64,000 nucleotides of DNA, from assembly GCF_007988885.1 (NCBI RefSeq), contig NZ_BJUZ01000001.1, positions 620,001 to 684,000 on the forward strand, read 5' to 3'. The translations under genes and the position numbers were made by a program. The notes under the pieces were generated by a model. It did no database searches and was not told where the DNA came from. It was given only the letters and a program-made list of their open reading frames with translations. Each line of letters begins with the position of its first letter. Position 1 is the first letter of the stretch. Source of the DNA: Gluconobacter wancherniae NBRC 103581. Lineage in GTDB: Bacteria > Pseudomonadota > Alphaproteobacteria > Acetobacterales > Acetobacteraceae. This document shows, piece after piece, positions 38,701 to 48,048 of this stretch.

Positions 38701-38731
38701 ATTCTGCCATGCGAAACCCGCATGGCAGAAT
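38701..38731 (+). terminator. 13-bp hairpin after der
   Basis: ATTCTGCCATGCG (38701-38713) pairs perfectly with CGCATGGCAGAAT (38719-38731) around a 5-base loop. It lies a few bases after the der stop. The downstream sequence CATATTTCAAT has no good T run, so it may be a weak terminator or a 3' end stabiliser. Confidence 0.6.
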
Positions 38732-38862
38732 CATATTTCAATACGGTAACGCAAAGCTTGGGTTTTTTTCCTCGATTGTATCTGGTTAACGTATTCGTTC
38801 GTCCTTAGAAGGGTCCTCTTTTCATAGGCCCTGCTCGGGCTAGGAGCGAGGATTGATAAGTT

Positions 38863-40275
38863 ATGGTTGGGATCGCCGCGGTCCGCAATGATGTCGCCGC
38901 AGGGCAGGCACAGCGGAGCACCAAACGGGCTACGGCGCTCGGTATTCTGGCAGCACTAGCAGGCTTGATGTTCGGTCTTGATACCGGTGTCGTAGCGGGT
39001 GCGTTGCCTTTTATATCCACAGATTTCCATGCGACTGATGCCCTTCAGGGCTGGATCGTCTCGTCTATGATGGCGGGCGCTGCATTTGGCTCGCTGTTCG
39101 CCGGGCGCATTTCTGTACGTTTTGGGCGAACGGGTGCCATGCTTGGTGCCGCAGTTCTATTTCTTTCCGGAACGCTTTTGTGCGCGTTGGCGCCATCTGC
39201 TGCGGTTCTTATTCTGGGGCGGGTGTTCCTGGGGCTGGCGGTGGGTATCGCGGCCTTTGCTGCACCGTTGTATATTTCGGAAATCACTGTGGAATCTGCT
39301 CGTGGTTCCATGATTTCTTTCTACCAACTCATGGTTTCCCTCGGGATTTTTCTGGCCTTCGTGTCAGACAGCATTCTGGCCGACGGTGGCCACTGGCGCT
39401 GGATGCTGGGCATTATGGCTGTTCCAGCGTCCATTTTCCTCGGGATTGTTCTGATTCTGCCTCATAGCCCCCGTTGGCTTATGATGAAGGGACGCACGGA
39501 AAGCGCGCGCAAGGTTCTTCAGAATCTGCGCTCCGACGAAGAGGTGGCTGAAGCTGAACTCCAGGACATTCAGGCCCGTATCAAGCATAGCTCCGATGCG
39601 GGTTTTGGCCTTTTCCGCAAAAACAAACATTTCCGTCGTTCAGTATTTTTGGGCATGCTTCTTCAGGTCATGCAGCAGCTCACGGGTATCAACGCACTGC
39701 TTTACTACGCACCACGCGTCTTTCAGGCAGCACATTTTGGCACCAGCGCTGCCATATGGGCGACTACGCTCGTGGGTTTGACGAACATGGCTTTCACGGC
39801 TGTTGCTATCGCGTTTGTCGATCGCTGGGGGCGTCGTCCGCTTCTGATTCTGAGCTGCACCATTGCCGCAGCATCTTTGCTCGGTGTTGGCGTTCTTTTG
39901 GGTGTGGGCGCTACAACTTTCGCCATGCAGTTGGTTCTCTGTGGGTTGGTTCTGGTTTTTGTGGCAGGGTTCGCCATCGGCGAGGGGCCTCTGGTCTGGA
40001 CGCTGTGTTCCGAAGTTCAGCCAACGCGCGGACGTGATTTTGGGATTGGATGCTCTACCGTTACAAATTGGTCTGCGAACTGGGCTATTTCCAAAACTTT
40101 CCCGCTTCTGATGGTCGCTATGGGTGCGTCATCCACATTTATTCTTTTTGCGGTCTTCAATGGTCTCTTCATTCTCATGACACTTTTCATGGTGCCTGAG
40201 ACGAAAGGGGTTTCCCTCGAAACGATTGAAGCCAATCTTTTTGCAGGCAAACGCCTGCGTGATCTGGGGCGATAG
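38863..40275 (+). CDS. MFS sugar porter (proton symporter type)
   Basis: A 470-residue, 12-helix transporter of the sugar porter family. Signatures are GLDTGVVAGALPF in helix 1, the FGRTGA loop, VFLGLAVGIAAFAAPLYISE, PHSPRWLMMKGR, QQLTGINALLYYAPRVF, GRRPLLI and PETKGVSLETIE. It resembles GalP/XylE-type proton symporters. The QQLTGINALLYY sugar-binding stretch is intact, so import of a hexose or pentose is probable. It follows the der terminator and starts its own unit with the next MFS gene. Confidence 0.9.
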   Translation: MVGIAAVRNDVAAGQAQRSTKRATALGILAALAGLMFGLDTGVVAGALPFISTDFHATDALQGWIVSSMMAGAAFGSLFAGRISVRFGRTGAMLGAAVLFLSGTLLCALAPSAAVLILGRVFLGLAVGIAAFAAPLYISEITVESARGSMISFYQLMVSLGIFLAFVSDSILADGGHWRWMLGIMAVPASIFLGIVLILPHSPRWLMMKGRTESARKVLQNLRSDEEVAEAELQDIQARIKHSSDAGFGLFRKNKHFRRSVFLGMLLQVMQQLTGINALLYYAPRVFQAAHFGTSAAIWATTLVGLTNMAFTAVAIAFVDRWGRRPLLILSCTIAAASLLGVGVLLGVGATTFAMQLVLCGLVLVFVAGFAIGEGPLVWTLCSEVQPTRGRDFGIGCSTVTNWSANWAISKTFPLLMVAMGASSTFILFAVFNGLFILMTLFMVPETKGVSLETIEANLFAGKRLRDLGR

Positions 40276-40281
40276 AACATC

Positions 40282-41670
40282 ATGAAAGCTGCGACCGTAA
40301 ACAGCCTGCGCGGCGAATACGATCCGCAGCGACATGCGGGCCTCTATGGGGCCCGGCGTGTGAAGGCAATGTCGGCAGTGCTGCTTTCGCTGATGCTGTC
40401 TATCCTTGATTATGCCATCGCCAATGTGGCTCTGCCTTCCATAGCGCAGGACCTTCACGCTCCATCGTCTCGGGCGATCTGGGTGGTCAACGCCTATCAG
40501 TTGGCCAATCTTTCCTGTCTTCTTCCGCTCGCCGCTATGGGGGCGAGATTTGGTTTCGCGCGGATGAGCCAGTTTGGCATTCTGCTTTTTCTGATTGCCT
40601 CAGTCGCCTGCGCCCTGTCCCACACACTGCTTGAACTGACACTTGCCCGAGCGCTTCAGGGGGTAGGTGGTGCATGCATCATGAGTGTGAATATTGCATT
40701 GGTCCGTTTCATTTATCCGCATGAGGAACTCGGGCGGGGTATTGCACTCAATGGCCTGTTTATTGGCATTGGTGTTGCTCTTGGTCCTTCGCTTGGGTCA
40801 CTGGTGCTCTCGGTTGCGGATTGGCCTTGGATTTTCTGGATTAACCTTCCGCTTGCCGTTGCTGCCATGATATTGGCGCATCTCGCGTTACCAGAGACCC
40901 CGCGCAATAATGTGGCGATTGATACGATTGGTTCGTTACTTACCGTTGCTTCGTTCTCTCTGTGTGGGGTTGGTCTCGACAGTCTCATGCATGCAGATAT
41001 GATCCCGGGCATTGGGTTGACTGGCGGCGGGATAATTTCCTGGGTGTTGCTGCTCCGATATCAGCGTGGTCGGCGTGAGCCCACTGTGCCTGTTGACCTT
41101 CTGGCCCGTCGTCCCTTTCTGCTTGCTTGTATGGTAGGATTTATGGGGTTCGTTTCATCGAACCTCTACATCGTAGCAATGCCTTTTACTTTGGCGAGTG
41201 CGTTTCACCGAGGCCCATCCATGATCGGGCTGCTGATTGCCCCGTGGGCAGTGGGTGTCGCGACGATGTCTTTTGTCGTGGGGCGCTTTGCTGACCGCTT
41301 TCCGGCTGCGGTCCTTTCCTCCATAGGTATGGGCATCACCGCGTTTGGTTTTATGCTTCTGTTTATGCTCAACATGGACGCCAGCAATCTCGATATTGCG
41401 TGGCGTACGCTTTTGGCTGGCATGGGATTTGGGCTTTTTCAGCCTCCCAATAATCGCGCAATTATGGTTGCAGCACCGGCAGGTCGGGAAGGGGGCGCGA
41501 GTGGCATGTTATCCGTCGCGCGTCTGGCTGGGCAGACATTAGGTGCGTTGCTTGTGGCCGGATTATTTACGGTTTTCCCGCATCCGGCTTTTATCTGCCT
41601 GGGATGTGCGATGGTTGTCTCGATCGTCGGCTGTGCTTTGAGCGCTAGCCGGAAATATCTCGTAGACTGA
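40282..41670 (+). CDS. MFS exporter, DHA2 (EmrB/QacA) type
   Basis: A 462-residue membrane protein with about 14 predicted helices. The helix 1 motif LSILDYAIANVALPSIAQDL and the LARALQGVGGACIMSVNIALV motif C region mark DHA2 drug-proton antiporters. There is no neighbouring periplasmic adaptor gene, so it may act alone across the inner membrane. It follows the sugar porter after six bases. Its last 26 bases overlap the convergent methyltransferase gene. Substrate unknown. Confidence 0.87.
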   Translation: MKAATVNSLRGEYDPQRHAGLYGARRVKAMSAVLLSLMLSILDYAIANVALPSIAQDLHAPSSRAIWVVNAYQLANLSCLLPLAAMGARFGFARMSQFGILLFLIASVACALSHTLLELTLARALQGVGGACIMSVNIALVRFIYPHEELGRGIALNGLFIGIGVALGPSLGSLVLSVADWPWIFWINLPLAVAAMILAHLALPETPRNNVAIDTIGSLLTVASFSLCGVGLDSLMHADMIPGIGLTGGGIISWVLLLRYQRGRREPTVPVDLLARRPFLLACMVGFMGFVSSNLYIVAMPFTLASAFHRGPSMIGLLIAPWAVGVATMSFVVGRFADRFPAAVLSSIGMGITAFGFMLLFMLNMDASNLDIAWRTLLAGMGFGLFQPPNNRAIMVAAPAGREGGASGMLSVARLAGQTLGALLVAGLFTVFPHPAFICLGCAMVVSIVGCALSASRKYLVD

Positions 41671-42292
41671 AGAGTGTGGTTGAGCGTGACGTCGCGCTCT
41701 CCAACTCCTGAGCGGTCGGCACGTCGTAGCGGGCCAGAACTTTCAGCGAGAGCTTTGGGGCGTAGTGGCGTCCGGGATCACACAGCCAGACCTCACAACT
41801 TTTGGCGCATGCCAGCAGCCATGGCACGATCCGTGCTGCCATGGCTTCGTTGTAACAGACATCTCCCACGACCATCAGGTCACAGTCCGGAATGGTGCCG
41901 ATCATGTCTCCGGCGCGAATATGAACAGGCGTGCTGTTAAGCGATGCGTTCAGGCTTGTGGCTTCAAGAGCCATAGGGTCGATATCATTGGCCTCGACGG
42001 TTTTCGCACCTGCATAGGCTGCCGCTATAGCTGCAAGACCGCAGCCGCAGGCAACGTCCAGCACGCGCAAATTTCTTACGCGTTCAGGGTTGTCGATGAT
42101 GAATCTGGCAATGAGCTGGCTTCCCGGCCAAGCGAAAGCCCAGAATGGAGGTTCTATTCCCAGTTGTTCCAGGTAGCTCTCACTGGCCAGCCAGATGGGC
42201 GTGATTTCAGTGGCCAGATGCAGCGACAATTCAGGGACGAGGGGGGCTTTTTCAACAATAGTGCTTTGGGCGATGAATTCCTGTGGGGTCAT
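41645..42292 (-). CDS. METTL20/ETF-beta lysine methyltransferase-like enzyme
   Basis: A 215-residue class I SAM methyltransferase. The SAM motif is VLDVACGCGLAAIAAAYAGA, followed by VEANDIDPMALEA. The pre-core PPFWAFAWPGSQLIARFI matches the bacterial homologues of METTL20 (ETFBKMT), which methylate lysine on the beta subunit of electron transfer flavoprotein. Annotation as nicotinamide N-methylase or L11 methyltransferase is also common for this family. Its ATG overlaps the ubiA stop. Confidence 0.78.
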   Translation of the reverse strand: MTPQEFIAQSTIVEKAPLVPELSLHLATEITPIWLASESYLEQLGIEPPFWAFAWPGSQLIARFIIDNPERVRNLRVLDVACGCGLAAIAAAYAGAKTVEANDIDPMALEATSLNASLNSTPVHIRAGDMIGTIPDCDLMVVGDVCYNEAMAARIVPWLLACAKSCEVWLCDPGRHYAPKLSLKVLARYDVPTAQELESATSRSTTLFSLRDISG

Positions 42293-43206
42293 CCGAAGAT
42301 ACGACCCGCTATGAAAGCTGCGGCCAGCAGCATTCCGATGGGGACGTTGCGTCGAAACTCCTTAAGACAGGCCGGGGCATTATATGGATTGACGATCCGT
42401 GCCTGATTGAGCAGCAGCACGGACGCGATGCTGAAAAATGGCCAGAACAGCCAGCCCAGATGCGCATGAATGGCTGTCAGGCCAAGTGCGAGAAGCATTA
42501 ATGAATAGCATGCAGCGATGAAGGGGCGGGCCTGTGTTTCCATCAAACGGGATGTGGATCGCACGCCAATCCGCGCATCATCTTCCATATCCTGAAAGCC
42601 ATAGATTGTATCAAAGCCAAGCTGCCAGAGAATAACACCGCCATATAGCAGGATGCCATTGCCATCGAGGCCATTGGCGCAGGCCGCGTACCCCATCGGA
42701 GCACCGAAACCGAACGTGAATCCCATGACGAGTTGTGGCCACCACGTAACGCGTTTTGCTGCGGGATACAGTGCCACGAGAAACAGTGCTAGTGGAGCCA
42801 AAGCCCAGCAGATCGGAGGCAGGCAAAGGAGTATGCCGAGCCCGCATGCCAGCAGGATTGCGAGCAGGTAAAATCCCTGACGAAGCGATAGCGCGCCGCT
42901 TGCCAAAGGGCGGCCAGCAGTCCGGGCGACCCGTGCATCAATATCGCGATCCCAGATATCATTTACGACGCACCCTGCGGAGCGCATCACGAGGGAGCCG
43001 ATCGCGAAGAGAAGCGTATCAATCAGGCGTGTCTGGAGAGAAGCGCCAGTCGCGAGGAAGATTCCCCAGATACCGGGCAGGAGCAGCAGCCACGTTCCGA
43101 CGGGTCTGTCGAGCCGTGCAAGCAGGGCATATGAGCGCCATGGCTCGGGCAATCTGGCGATGCGGCCTGCCAGGTGGATATCGGTATGAACGCTACTGTT
43201 GGTCAT
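42289..43206 (-). CDS. ubiA: 4-hydroxybenzoate polyprenyltransferase
   Basis: A 305-residue integral membrane prenyltransferase of the ubiquinone pathway. The first Asp-rich motif is VNDIWDRDIDARVART (NDxxDxxxD) and the second is DTIYGFQDMEDDARIG, both needed to bind the magnesium-diphosphate. Eight or nine helices are visible. It is the promoter-proximal gene of a unit with the methyltransferase, and is divergent from rsmE. The polyprenyl donor would be made by IspB at the far right of the window. Confidence 0.94.
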   Translation of the reverse strand: MTNSSVHTDIHLAGRIARLPEPWRSYALLARLDRPVGTWLLLLPGIWGIFLATGASLQTRLIDTLLFAIGSLVMRSAGCVVNDIWDRDIDARVARTAGRPLASGALSLRQGFYLLAILLACGLGILLCLPPICWALAPLALFLVALYPAAKRVTWWPQLVMGFTFGFGAPMGYAACANGLDGNGILLYGGVILWQLGFDTIYGFQDMEDDARIGVRSTSRLMETQARPFIAACYSLMLLALGLTAIHAHLGWLFWPFFSIASVLLLNQARIVNPYNAPACLKEFRRNVPIGMLLAAAFIAGRIFG

Positions 43207-43270
43207 GGTTGGATGTGATGGGATGCGGAGGCGCCTTCCGTCAATGGCCCATGCGCGGTATCGAGAAAGG

Positions 43271-43984
43271 ATGAGCCGATCTGATCCACGTTTGTATCTT
43301 TCTGCGGAGGGTGAGACCTTTACGCAGGGATGTGAAATTTCGCTTGCTCCGGGGCAGGCCCACTACCTGGGAAACGTCATGCGCCACTCTGTGGGCGACG
43401 CGGTCCGGGTATTCAACGGGCGCGATGGAGAGTGGAGCGCGCGTATTCATACGCTGCGTAAAGACCGAGGGAGTGTGGTGCTGCGAAACCTCGAACGGCC
43501 GCAGTGCGCGACACAAGGCGTGGAACTTCTGTTTGCTCCCCTGAAACGTGATGCGACTGAACTCGTTATCCGGATGGGGACCGAGCTTGGGGTGACGTCT
43601 TTCCGGCCGGTCGTCACGGAACGGACGAATACCCACAGGCTTAACGCAGACCGCCTTCTTCTGATCGCCGAAGAAGCGGCAGAGCAGTGCGAGCGGCTGG
43701 ATGTGCCACATATTCAGCCTCTTTCGCCTCTGCGGCAGGTGCTCGCGGAGTGGCCCGAAGGCAGGGCACTCTGTGTTGCTTTGGAACGCCAGCAGGAAGA
43801 AACGAGAACAGTGAGCGGAGAGGCGCTTCTGATCGGCCCTGAAGGGGGATTTTCAGAGGCAGAGGTTGCGCTGTTGAAGCGTCATCCCGCTGTGAGGAGC
43901 ATATCGCTCGGGTCCCTGATCCTGAAGGCTGAGACCGCTGTCTGTGCAGGCCTTGTAAGGCTTGCTGTGGCTAGGGGGTTTTAA
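43271..43984 (+). CDS. rsmE: 16S rRNA (uracil(1498)-N3)-methyltransferase
   Basis: About 237 residues, SPOUT-class methyltransferase. The N-terminal PUA-like domain is followed by the knotted SAM domain with LLIGPEGGFSEAEV and SLGSLILKAETAVCAGL. The ATG at 43271 has AAAGG directly before it; the longer start at 43199 overlaps the divergent ubiA. rsmE followed by gshA is a conserved alphaproteobacterial pair. Confidence 0.93.
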   Translation: MSRSDPRLYLSAEGETFTQGCEISLAPGQAHYLGNVMRHSVGDAVRVFNGRDGEWSARIHTLRKDRGSVVLRNLERPQCATQGVELLFAPLKRDATELVIRMGTELGVTSFRPVVTERTNTHRLNADRLLLIAEEAAEQCERLDVPHIQPLSPLRQVLAEWPEGRALCVALERQQEETRTVSGEALLIGPEGGFSEAEVALLKRHPAVRSISLGSLILKAETAVCAGLVRLAVARGF

Positions 43985-43990
43985 CATGTT

Positions 43991-44019
43991 GCAGGAGGTG
44001 ACAGGACGTCCTGACCTGC
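43991..44019 (+). other. Extended palindrome between rsmE and gshA
   Basis: CAGGACGTCCTG (44002-44013) is a perfect 12-bp palindrome, flanked by GCAGG (43991-43995) and CCTGC (44015-44019), which also pair. There is no T run. It could be an operator for gshA or an RNA hairpin at the rsmE 3' end. Confidence 0.45.
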
Positions 44020-44070
44020 TACAAGTTCAATCATTATCGAACAACGATTTGAAAGACGAGGCCTAACGCC

Positions 44071-45447
44071 ATGTCAAATCCCGGCCAGTCCAATTCGGCT
44101 CCGATCGAGAATCGGGACCAGCTTGTCGAGACCCTGGCGCGAGGCTGCAAGCCGCGGGCTGAATGGAAGATCGGCACAGAACACGAGAAGTTCGGCTTCG
44201 TTCTGCCATCCCGCGCTGATGGACGTGAGCCTCTTTCCCCGCCGCCCTATGAACCACAAGGTATCAGTGCGCTTCTGCATGCCCTGAAAGGCCCTGACTG
44301 GGCTCCCATCCATGATGGTGAGCACCTGATTGGCCTCAAGGGAGAGGGGGCTCAGGGAGGTCGTTCGATTTCGCTGGAGCCAGCAGGTCAATTCGAGCTG
44401 TCGGGCGCTCCCGTTCAGACCCTGCAGGAAACACAGGCCGAGATGCAGGAACATTTTGACCTGATCCGCGGACCTGCGTCTGAACTGGGACTGGGCTTTT
44501 CGCCACTGGGATTCCAGCCGCTATGGACGCGTGAGGCGATGCCGTGGATGCCCAAGAGCCGTTATGGGATCATGCGCAATTACATGCCCAAGGTTGGTTC
44601 TCTTGGTCTGGATATGATGGCTCGCACCTGTACGGTTCAGGTCAATCTGGATTTTGGGGACGAAGCAGACATGGCGCGCAAGATGCGCGTCTCGCTGGCG
44701 CTTCAACCTCTGGCAACTGCGCTGTTTGCGAATTCTCCCTTCATTGATGGTAAAGCAAACGGCTACATGTCCAACCGTGCCCGGATATGGACGGACACCG
44801 ACAATCAGCGTGCTGGCCAGCCGCCAATTTTCTTCGAGCAAGGATTTGGCTTTGAGCAGTATATCGACTGGGTGCTGGACGTTCCGATGTATTTCGTGGC
44901 GCGGGATGGCAGAAATATTGACGTTTCAGGATGCTCGTTCCGGCGCTGGCTCGCAGGTGAGGCGCAGCCCGGCCTTGAAGGTCTTACGCCCACGATCGGC
45001 GATTTCGAAGACCATCTGACAACTGTTTTCCCGGATGTTCGCCTCAAGCAGTTTCTTGAAATGCGTGGAGCCGATGCTGGAAAGCCCGAACTGATGGTTG
45101 CGCAATCTGCGCTCTGGGTTGGGTTGCTTTATGATCCGGCAACATTGCTGGAAGCTGAAAAGCTTGTGCAGGAGCAGCCTTGGGAGGCTTATACGCAATT
45201 GCGGGCGCAGGTACCGCAGTTCGGAATGAATGCTCCGTTCCCGGGTGGTCTGAAGGCGCTTGCAAAGCGGGTGATCGCACTGGCCGAGCAGGGGCTTCGC
45301 GCGCGTGTTCGCAATGAGGCGCATTATCTTGATCCCCTGCATCTGATCGCAGAAGGCGGCCCGAATCAGGCGGAATACTGGCTTGCTCTTTATGAGGGTG
45401 CGTGGGGCGGAAACGTGAAGCCGATCTTTACAGAGTCAGCCGTATAA
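44071..45447 (+). CDS. gshA: Glutamate-cysteine ligase (plant/alphaproteobacterial type)
   Basis: A 458-residue enzyme for the first step of glutathione synthesis. The WKIGTEHEKFGFV start of the catalytic domain, EPAGQFELSGAP, YMPKVGSLGLDMMARTCTVQVNLD and FFEQGFGFEQYIDW match the plant-type family rather than E. coli GshA. The regulatory redox Cys of plant enzymes cannot be judged here. Its stop is one base before the GTG of the mbfA-type gene. Confidence 0.95.
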   Translation: MSNPGQSNSAPIENRDQLVETLARGCKPRAEWKIGTEHEKFGFVLPSRADGREPLSPPPYEPQGISALLHALKGPDWAPIHDGEHLIGLKGEGAQGGRSISLEPAGQFELSGAPVQTLQETQAEMQEHFDLIRGPASELGLGFSPLGFQPLWTREAMPWMPKSRYGIMRNYMPKVGSLGLDMMARTCTVQVNLDFGDEADMARKMRVSLALQPLATALFANSPFIDGKANGYMSNRARIWTDTDNQRAGQPPIFFEQGFGFEQYIDWVLDVPMYFVARDGRNIDVSGCSFRRWLAGEAQPGLEGLTPTIGDFEDHLTTVFPDVRLKQFLEMRGADAGKPELMVAQSALWVGLLYDPATLLEAEKLVQEQPWEAYTQLRAQVPQFGMNAPFPGGLKALAKRVIALAEQGLRARVRNEAHYLDPLHLIAEGGPNQAEYWLALYEGAWGGNVKPIFTESAV

Positions 45448-45448
45448 C

Positions 45449-46405
45449 GTGCCGAAGCTTTCTGATCTTACGGAGCGCGAAATACTCGCGCTTGCCATCG
45501 CGAGCGAAGAAGAGGACGGGCATATCTACGCAGATTTTGCCCAGATGCTTCAGACGGATTACCCTGGCAGTGCGGCCATATTTCAGGATATGGTTCTGGA
45601 AGAGGATACGCATCGCCGGCAGCTGATCGATCTCTACGTTCAGCGTTTTGGAAATCATATCCCCCTTGTGCGCCGACAGGACGTGCGTGGTTTTCCCGTG
45701 CGAAAATCTGCCTGGCAGATGCAAAATCGCGGTATTGAAGCCATTCGTGCACAGGCCGCCGAAATGGAGCGGGAAGCAGCGCTCTTTTATCGTCAGGCTG
45801 CATCTCAGACCACAGATGCGGAAGTGCGCAAATTGCTGGGGGATCTGGCGTCCGAGGAAGAACGGCATCAGATCGAAGCTAGGAAAATCGCTGATCGCCG
45901 CCTGAGTGATGATCAGCGGGATAATGAGAATGAGGGCAGTCGGCGCGATTTCGTGCTGCGGATCGTGCAGCCTGGTCTTGTTGGCCTCATGGATGGCTCG
46001 GTCTCGACCCTTGCCCCTGTTTTTGCAGCGGCATTCGCAACGCACAGCACTCATGCGGCTTTTCTCGTGGGTGTTGCTGCGTCTGTAGGCGCGGGCATTT
46101 CCATGGGGTTGGCTGAGGGTTTGGCCGATGACGGCAAGCTTTCAGGCCGTGGCGCACCGCTGCTGCGCGGGTTGATTTGTGGTGCGATGACTTTCGGCGG
46201 TGGGATAGGGCATACGCTGCCGTTTCTTGTTCCTGAATTTCATGCCGCTTTCGGCGTTGCCATTTTCGCGGTTGCCGCTGAACTGAGCCTGATTTCGTGG
46301 ATTCGATGGCGTTATCAGGACACTCCATTTGCGTCTGCTTTCGCTCAGGTCTTACTGGGTGGAGCTTTGGTTTTTGCAACCGGCGTGCTGATTGGAAGTT
46401 CCTGA
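45449..46405 (+). CDS. mbfA: MbfA-type ferritin-like/VIT1 fusion, iron exporter
   Basis: A 318-residue two-domain protein. The N-terminal part (about 1-155) is a rubrerythrin/ferritin-like di-iron helical bundle with [33 protein letters not shown] and [11 protein letters not shown]. The C-terminal part (about 165-318) is a VIT1/CCC1 membrane domain with [18 protein letters not shown] and [14 protein letters not shown]. This is the MbfA layout; MbfA exports iron and protects against peroxide in rhizobia. Starts with GTG one base after the gshA stop, so it is coupled to gshA rather than having its own promoter. Confidence 0.9.
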   Translation: MPKLSDLTEREILALAIASEEEDGHIYADFAQMLQTDYPGSAAIFQDMVLEEDTHRRQLIDLYVQRFGNHIPLVRRQDVRGFPVRKSAWQMQNRGIEAIRAQAAEMEREAALFYRQAASQTTDAEVRKLLGDLASEEERHQIEARKIADRRLSDDQRDNENEGSRRDFVLRIVQPGLVGLMDGSVSTLAPVFAAAFATHSTHAAFLVGVAASVGAGISMGLAEGLADDGKLSGRGAPLLRGLICGAMTFGGGIGHTLPFLVPEFHAAFGVAIFAVAAELSLISWIRWRYQDTPFASAFAQVLLGGALVFATGVLIGSS

Positions 46406-46409
46406 GACC

Positions 46410-47045
46410 ATGATGAACCGTTCTATTTTACGCGCCAGCTTATTTGCTCTGGCTCTTTCGCCCATGATGGCACTTCCGTCTGCGGCTTTCGCTCAGGCGG
46501 TACCCGCACAGCTCCGTCCTGCTGATCAGGGTAGGGTAGCCCGCGTTCAGGACACGCTTGCGTCGATCACGACGCTACAGGCTCGTTTTTTACAAACGGC
46601 ACCGGATGGAAAAACGACGTCTGGCACAGCGACGCTCAGTCGGCCGGGGCAGATGCGCTTCGATTATGATAGCCCGAGTCCGCTTTTGCTCGTCGCGAAT
46701 AACGGGCGTGTTGTATTTCAGGACCGTAGCGTGGGGCAGGTAACGACGATCCCGCTGGACCGCACGCCGCTGGGGCTGCTCCTGCGCCCTGACCTGCATC
46801 TCTCCGGCGATGTTACGGTGACCGGATTCGAGCATACCTCAGGCCAGTTACACGTTACGCTGGAGCGTTCGGATAATCCGGGGGAGGGCAATCTGACGTT
46901 GCTTCTGTCCGATTCTCCCTTGGCACTGCTCGGCTGGATTGTGCAGGATGCGCAAGGTCGTTCCACGACGATCGCGCTTTCCGACGTGCATCTCGGAGGT
47001 GCAGTCGCGCAGTCCCTGTTTGTTTTGCCAAAAGCTGAAAACTGA
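46410..47045 (+). CDS. lolA: Outer-membrane lipoprotein carrier protein LolA
   Basis: About 211 residues, exported. The signal peptide runs to AAFAQA. The mature protein has the LolA half-barrel pattern: DTLASITTLQARFLQTAPDG, GTATLSRPGQMRFDYDSPSP and WIVQDAQGRSTTIALSDVHLG. LolA carries lipoproteins from LolCDE to the outer membrane. It follows the mbfA-type gene by four bases. The usual upstream ftsK is absent. The terminator after it is shared with convergent rsmI. Confidence 0.9.
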   Translation: MMNRSILRASLFALALSPMMALPSAAFAQAVPAQLRPADQGRVARVQDTLASITTLQARFLQTAPDGKTTSGTATLSRPGQMRFDYDSPSPLLLVANNGRVVFQDRSVGQVTTIPLDRTPLGLLLRPDLHLSGDVTVTGFEHTSGQLHVTLERSDNPGEGNLTLLLSDSPLALLGWIVQDAQGRSTTIALSDVHLGGAVAQSLFVLPKAEN

Positions 47046-47052
47046 TCTTTTT

Positions 47053-47089
47053 CTGGTGGGACGGAAAAATACCGCACCACCAGTTTTCT
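47053..47089 (+). terminator. Rho-independent terminator after lolA
   Basis: CTGGTGG (47053-47059) pairs with CCACCAG (47077-47083), with an inner CGG/CCG pair and an A-rich loop, followed by TTTTCTT. It ends the rsmE-gshA-mbfA-lolA unit just before the convergent rsmI stop. Confidence 0.8.
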
Positions 47090-48013
47090 TCATCGCTTTC
47101 TGGAGAGTTCCAGAGCGCGGGCATAAACGGTCCGTTTGGGAAGCTTGATGAACCCGGCAACAAGGGCTGCGGCATCCTTTACGGAATGTGTTTCCAATGC
47201 CTCCTCCAGATGACGGTCCAGATCATCCGCGCCACTGTCGTCTTCGGCCGGCGGCCCGATCAGAAGGGTGATTTCGCCACGCGGAGCTGTCTGCTCGAAA
47301 TGCGACAGAACCTCCGCAAGCGTTCCGCGCACCATTTCCTCAAAACGCTTCGTGAGTTCACGTCCAACTGCGGCTTCACGAGCTGGCCCGAACACCTCAA
47401 TCAGGTCTTTTAATGTGTCGACCAGTCGATGGGGGGCTTCATACCAGATCAGCGTGGAACGAATCCCAGCCTGCTCGCCTGCCCGAAGAGCTTCGAATGC
47501 CCGAACGCGTGCTTCCATCTTGGGTGGAAAGCCCAGAAACATGAACGGCAGGGGAGGCAGACCCGAAAGTGTGAGAGCGGTGACGACGGCGTTTGGTCCG
47601 GGGATTGAGGTGATCTCGATGCCTGCTGCAATCGCCGCTCTGACAAGCCTGTAGCCAGGGTCTGACACGAGCGGCGTTCCGGCGTCGGAAACCAGCGCAA
47701 ACCTGCTTCCATTTTCGAGTTGCTGGATCAGGAACGGTATGCGCTCCTGTTCGTTGTGATCGTGCAGCGTTCTGGTAGGTGTGCTAATATTTCGCGCCAT
47801 CAGGAGCTTTGCTGTAACGCGGGTGTCCTCGCAAAGGATGGCATCTGCGGAAAGCAGGCTTTCAATGGCGCGTTCGCTGATGTCGGAAAGGTTGCCGATT
47901 GGCGTTGCAACCAATATCAGACGCCCTCCTCCTGCCGGATCACGGTCCAGCGGGATTTCAGGCGTAGTGCTCAAGGGAGTTTCAGCGGAACATGGTTTCT
48001 CGGACATCTGCAT
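47090..48013 (-). CDS. rsmI: 16S rRNA (cytidine(1402)-2'-O)-methyltransferase
   Basis: A 307-residue tetrapyrrole-methylase-fold enzyme. LILVATPIGNLSDISERAIESL is the family start, followed by CEDTRVTAKLL, LVSDAGTPLVSDPGYRLV and IPGPNAVVTALTLSG. Typical RsmI length. The start region overlaps, in the opposite direction, the first codons of one possible start of the LpoA-like gene, an arrangement seen in other proteobacteria with rsmI and lppC/lpoA divergent. Confidence 0.95.
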   Translation of the reverse strand: MQMSEKPCSAETPLSTTPEIPLDRDPAGGGRLILVATPIGNLSDISERAIESLLSADAILCEDTRVTAKLLMARNISTPTRTLHDHNEQERIPFLIQQLENGSRFALVSDAGTPLVSDPGYRLVRAAIAAGIEITSIPGPNAVVTALTLSGLPPLPFMFLGFPPKMEARVRAFEALRAGEQAGIRSTLIWYEAPHRLVDTLKDLIEVFGPAREAAVGRELTKRFEEMVRGTLAEVLSHFEQTAPRGEITLLIGPPAEDDSGADDLDRHLEEALETHSVKDAAALVAGFIKLPKRTVYARALELSRKR

Positions 48014-48048
48014 CCTCGGTGGCCTTCGTCGGTACCTATTCTGGCCCG

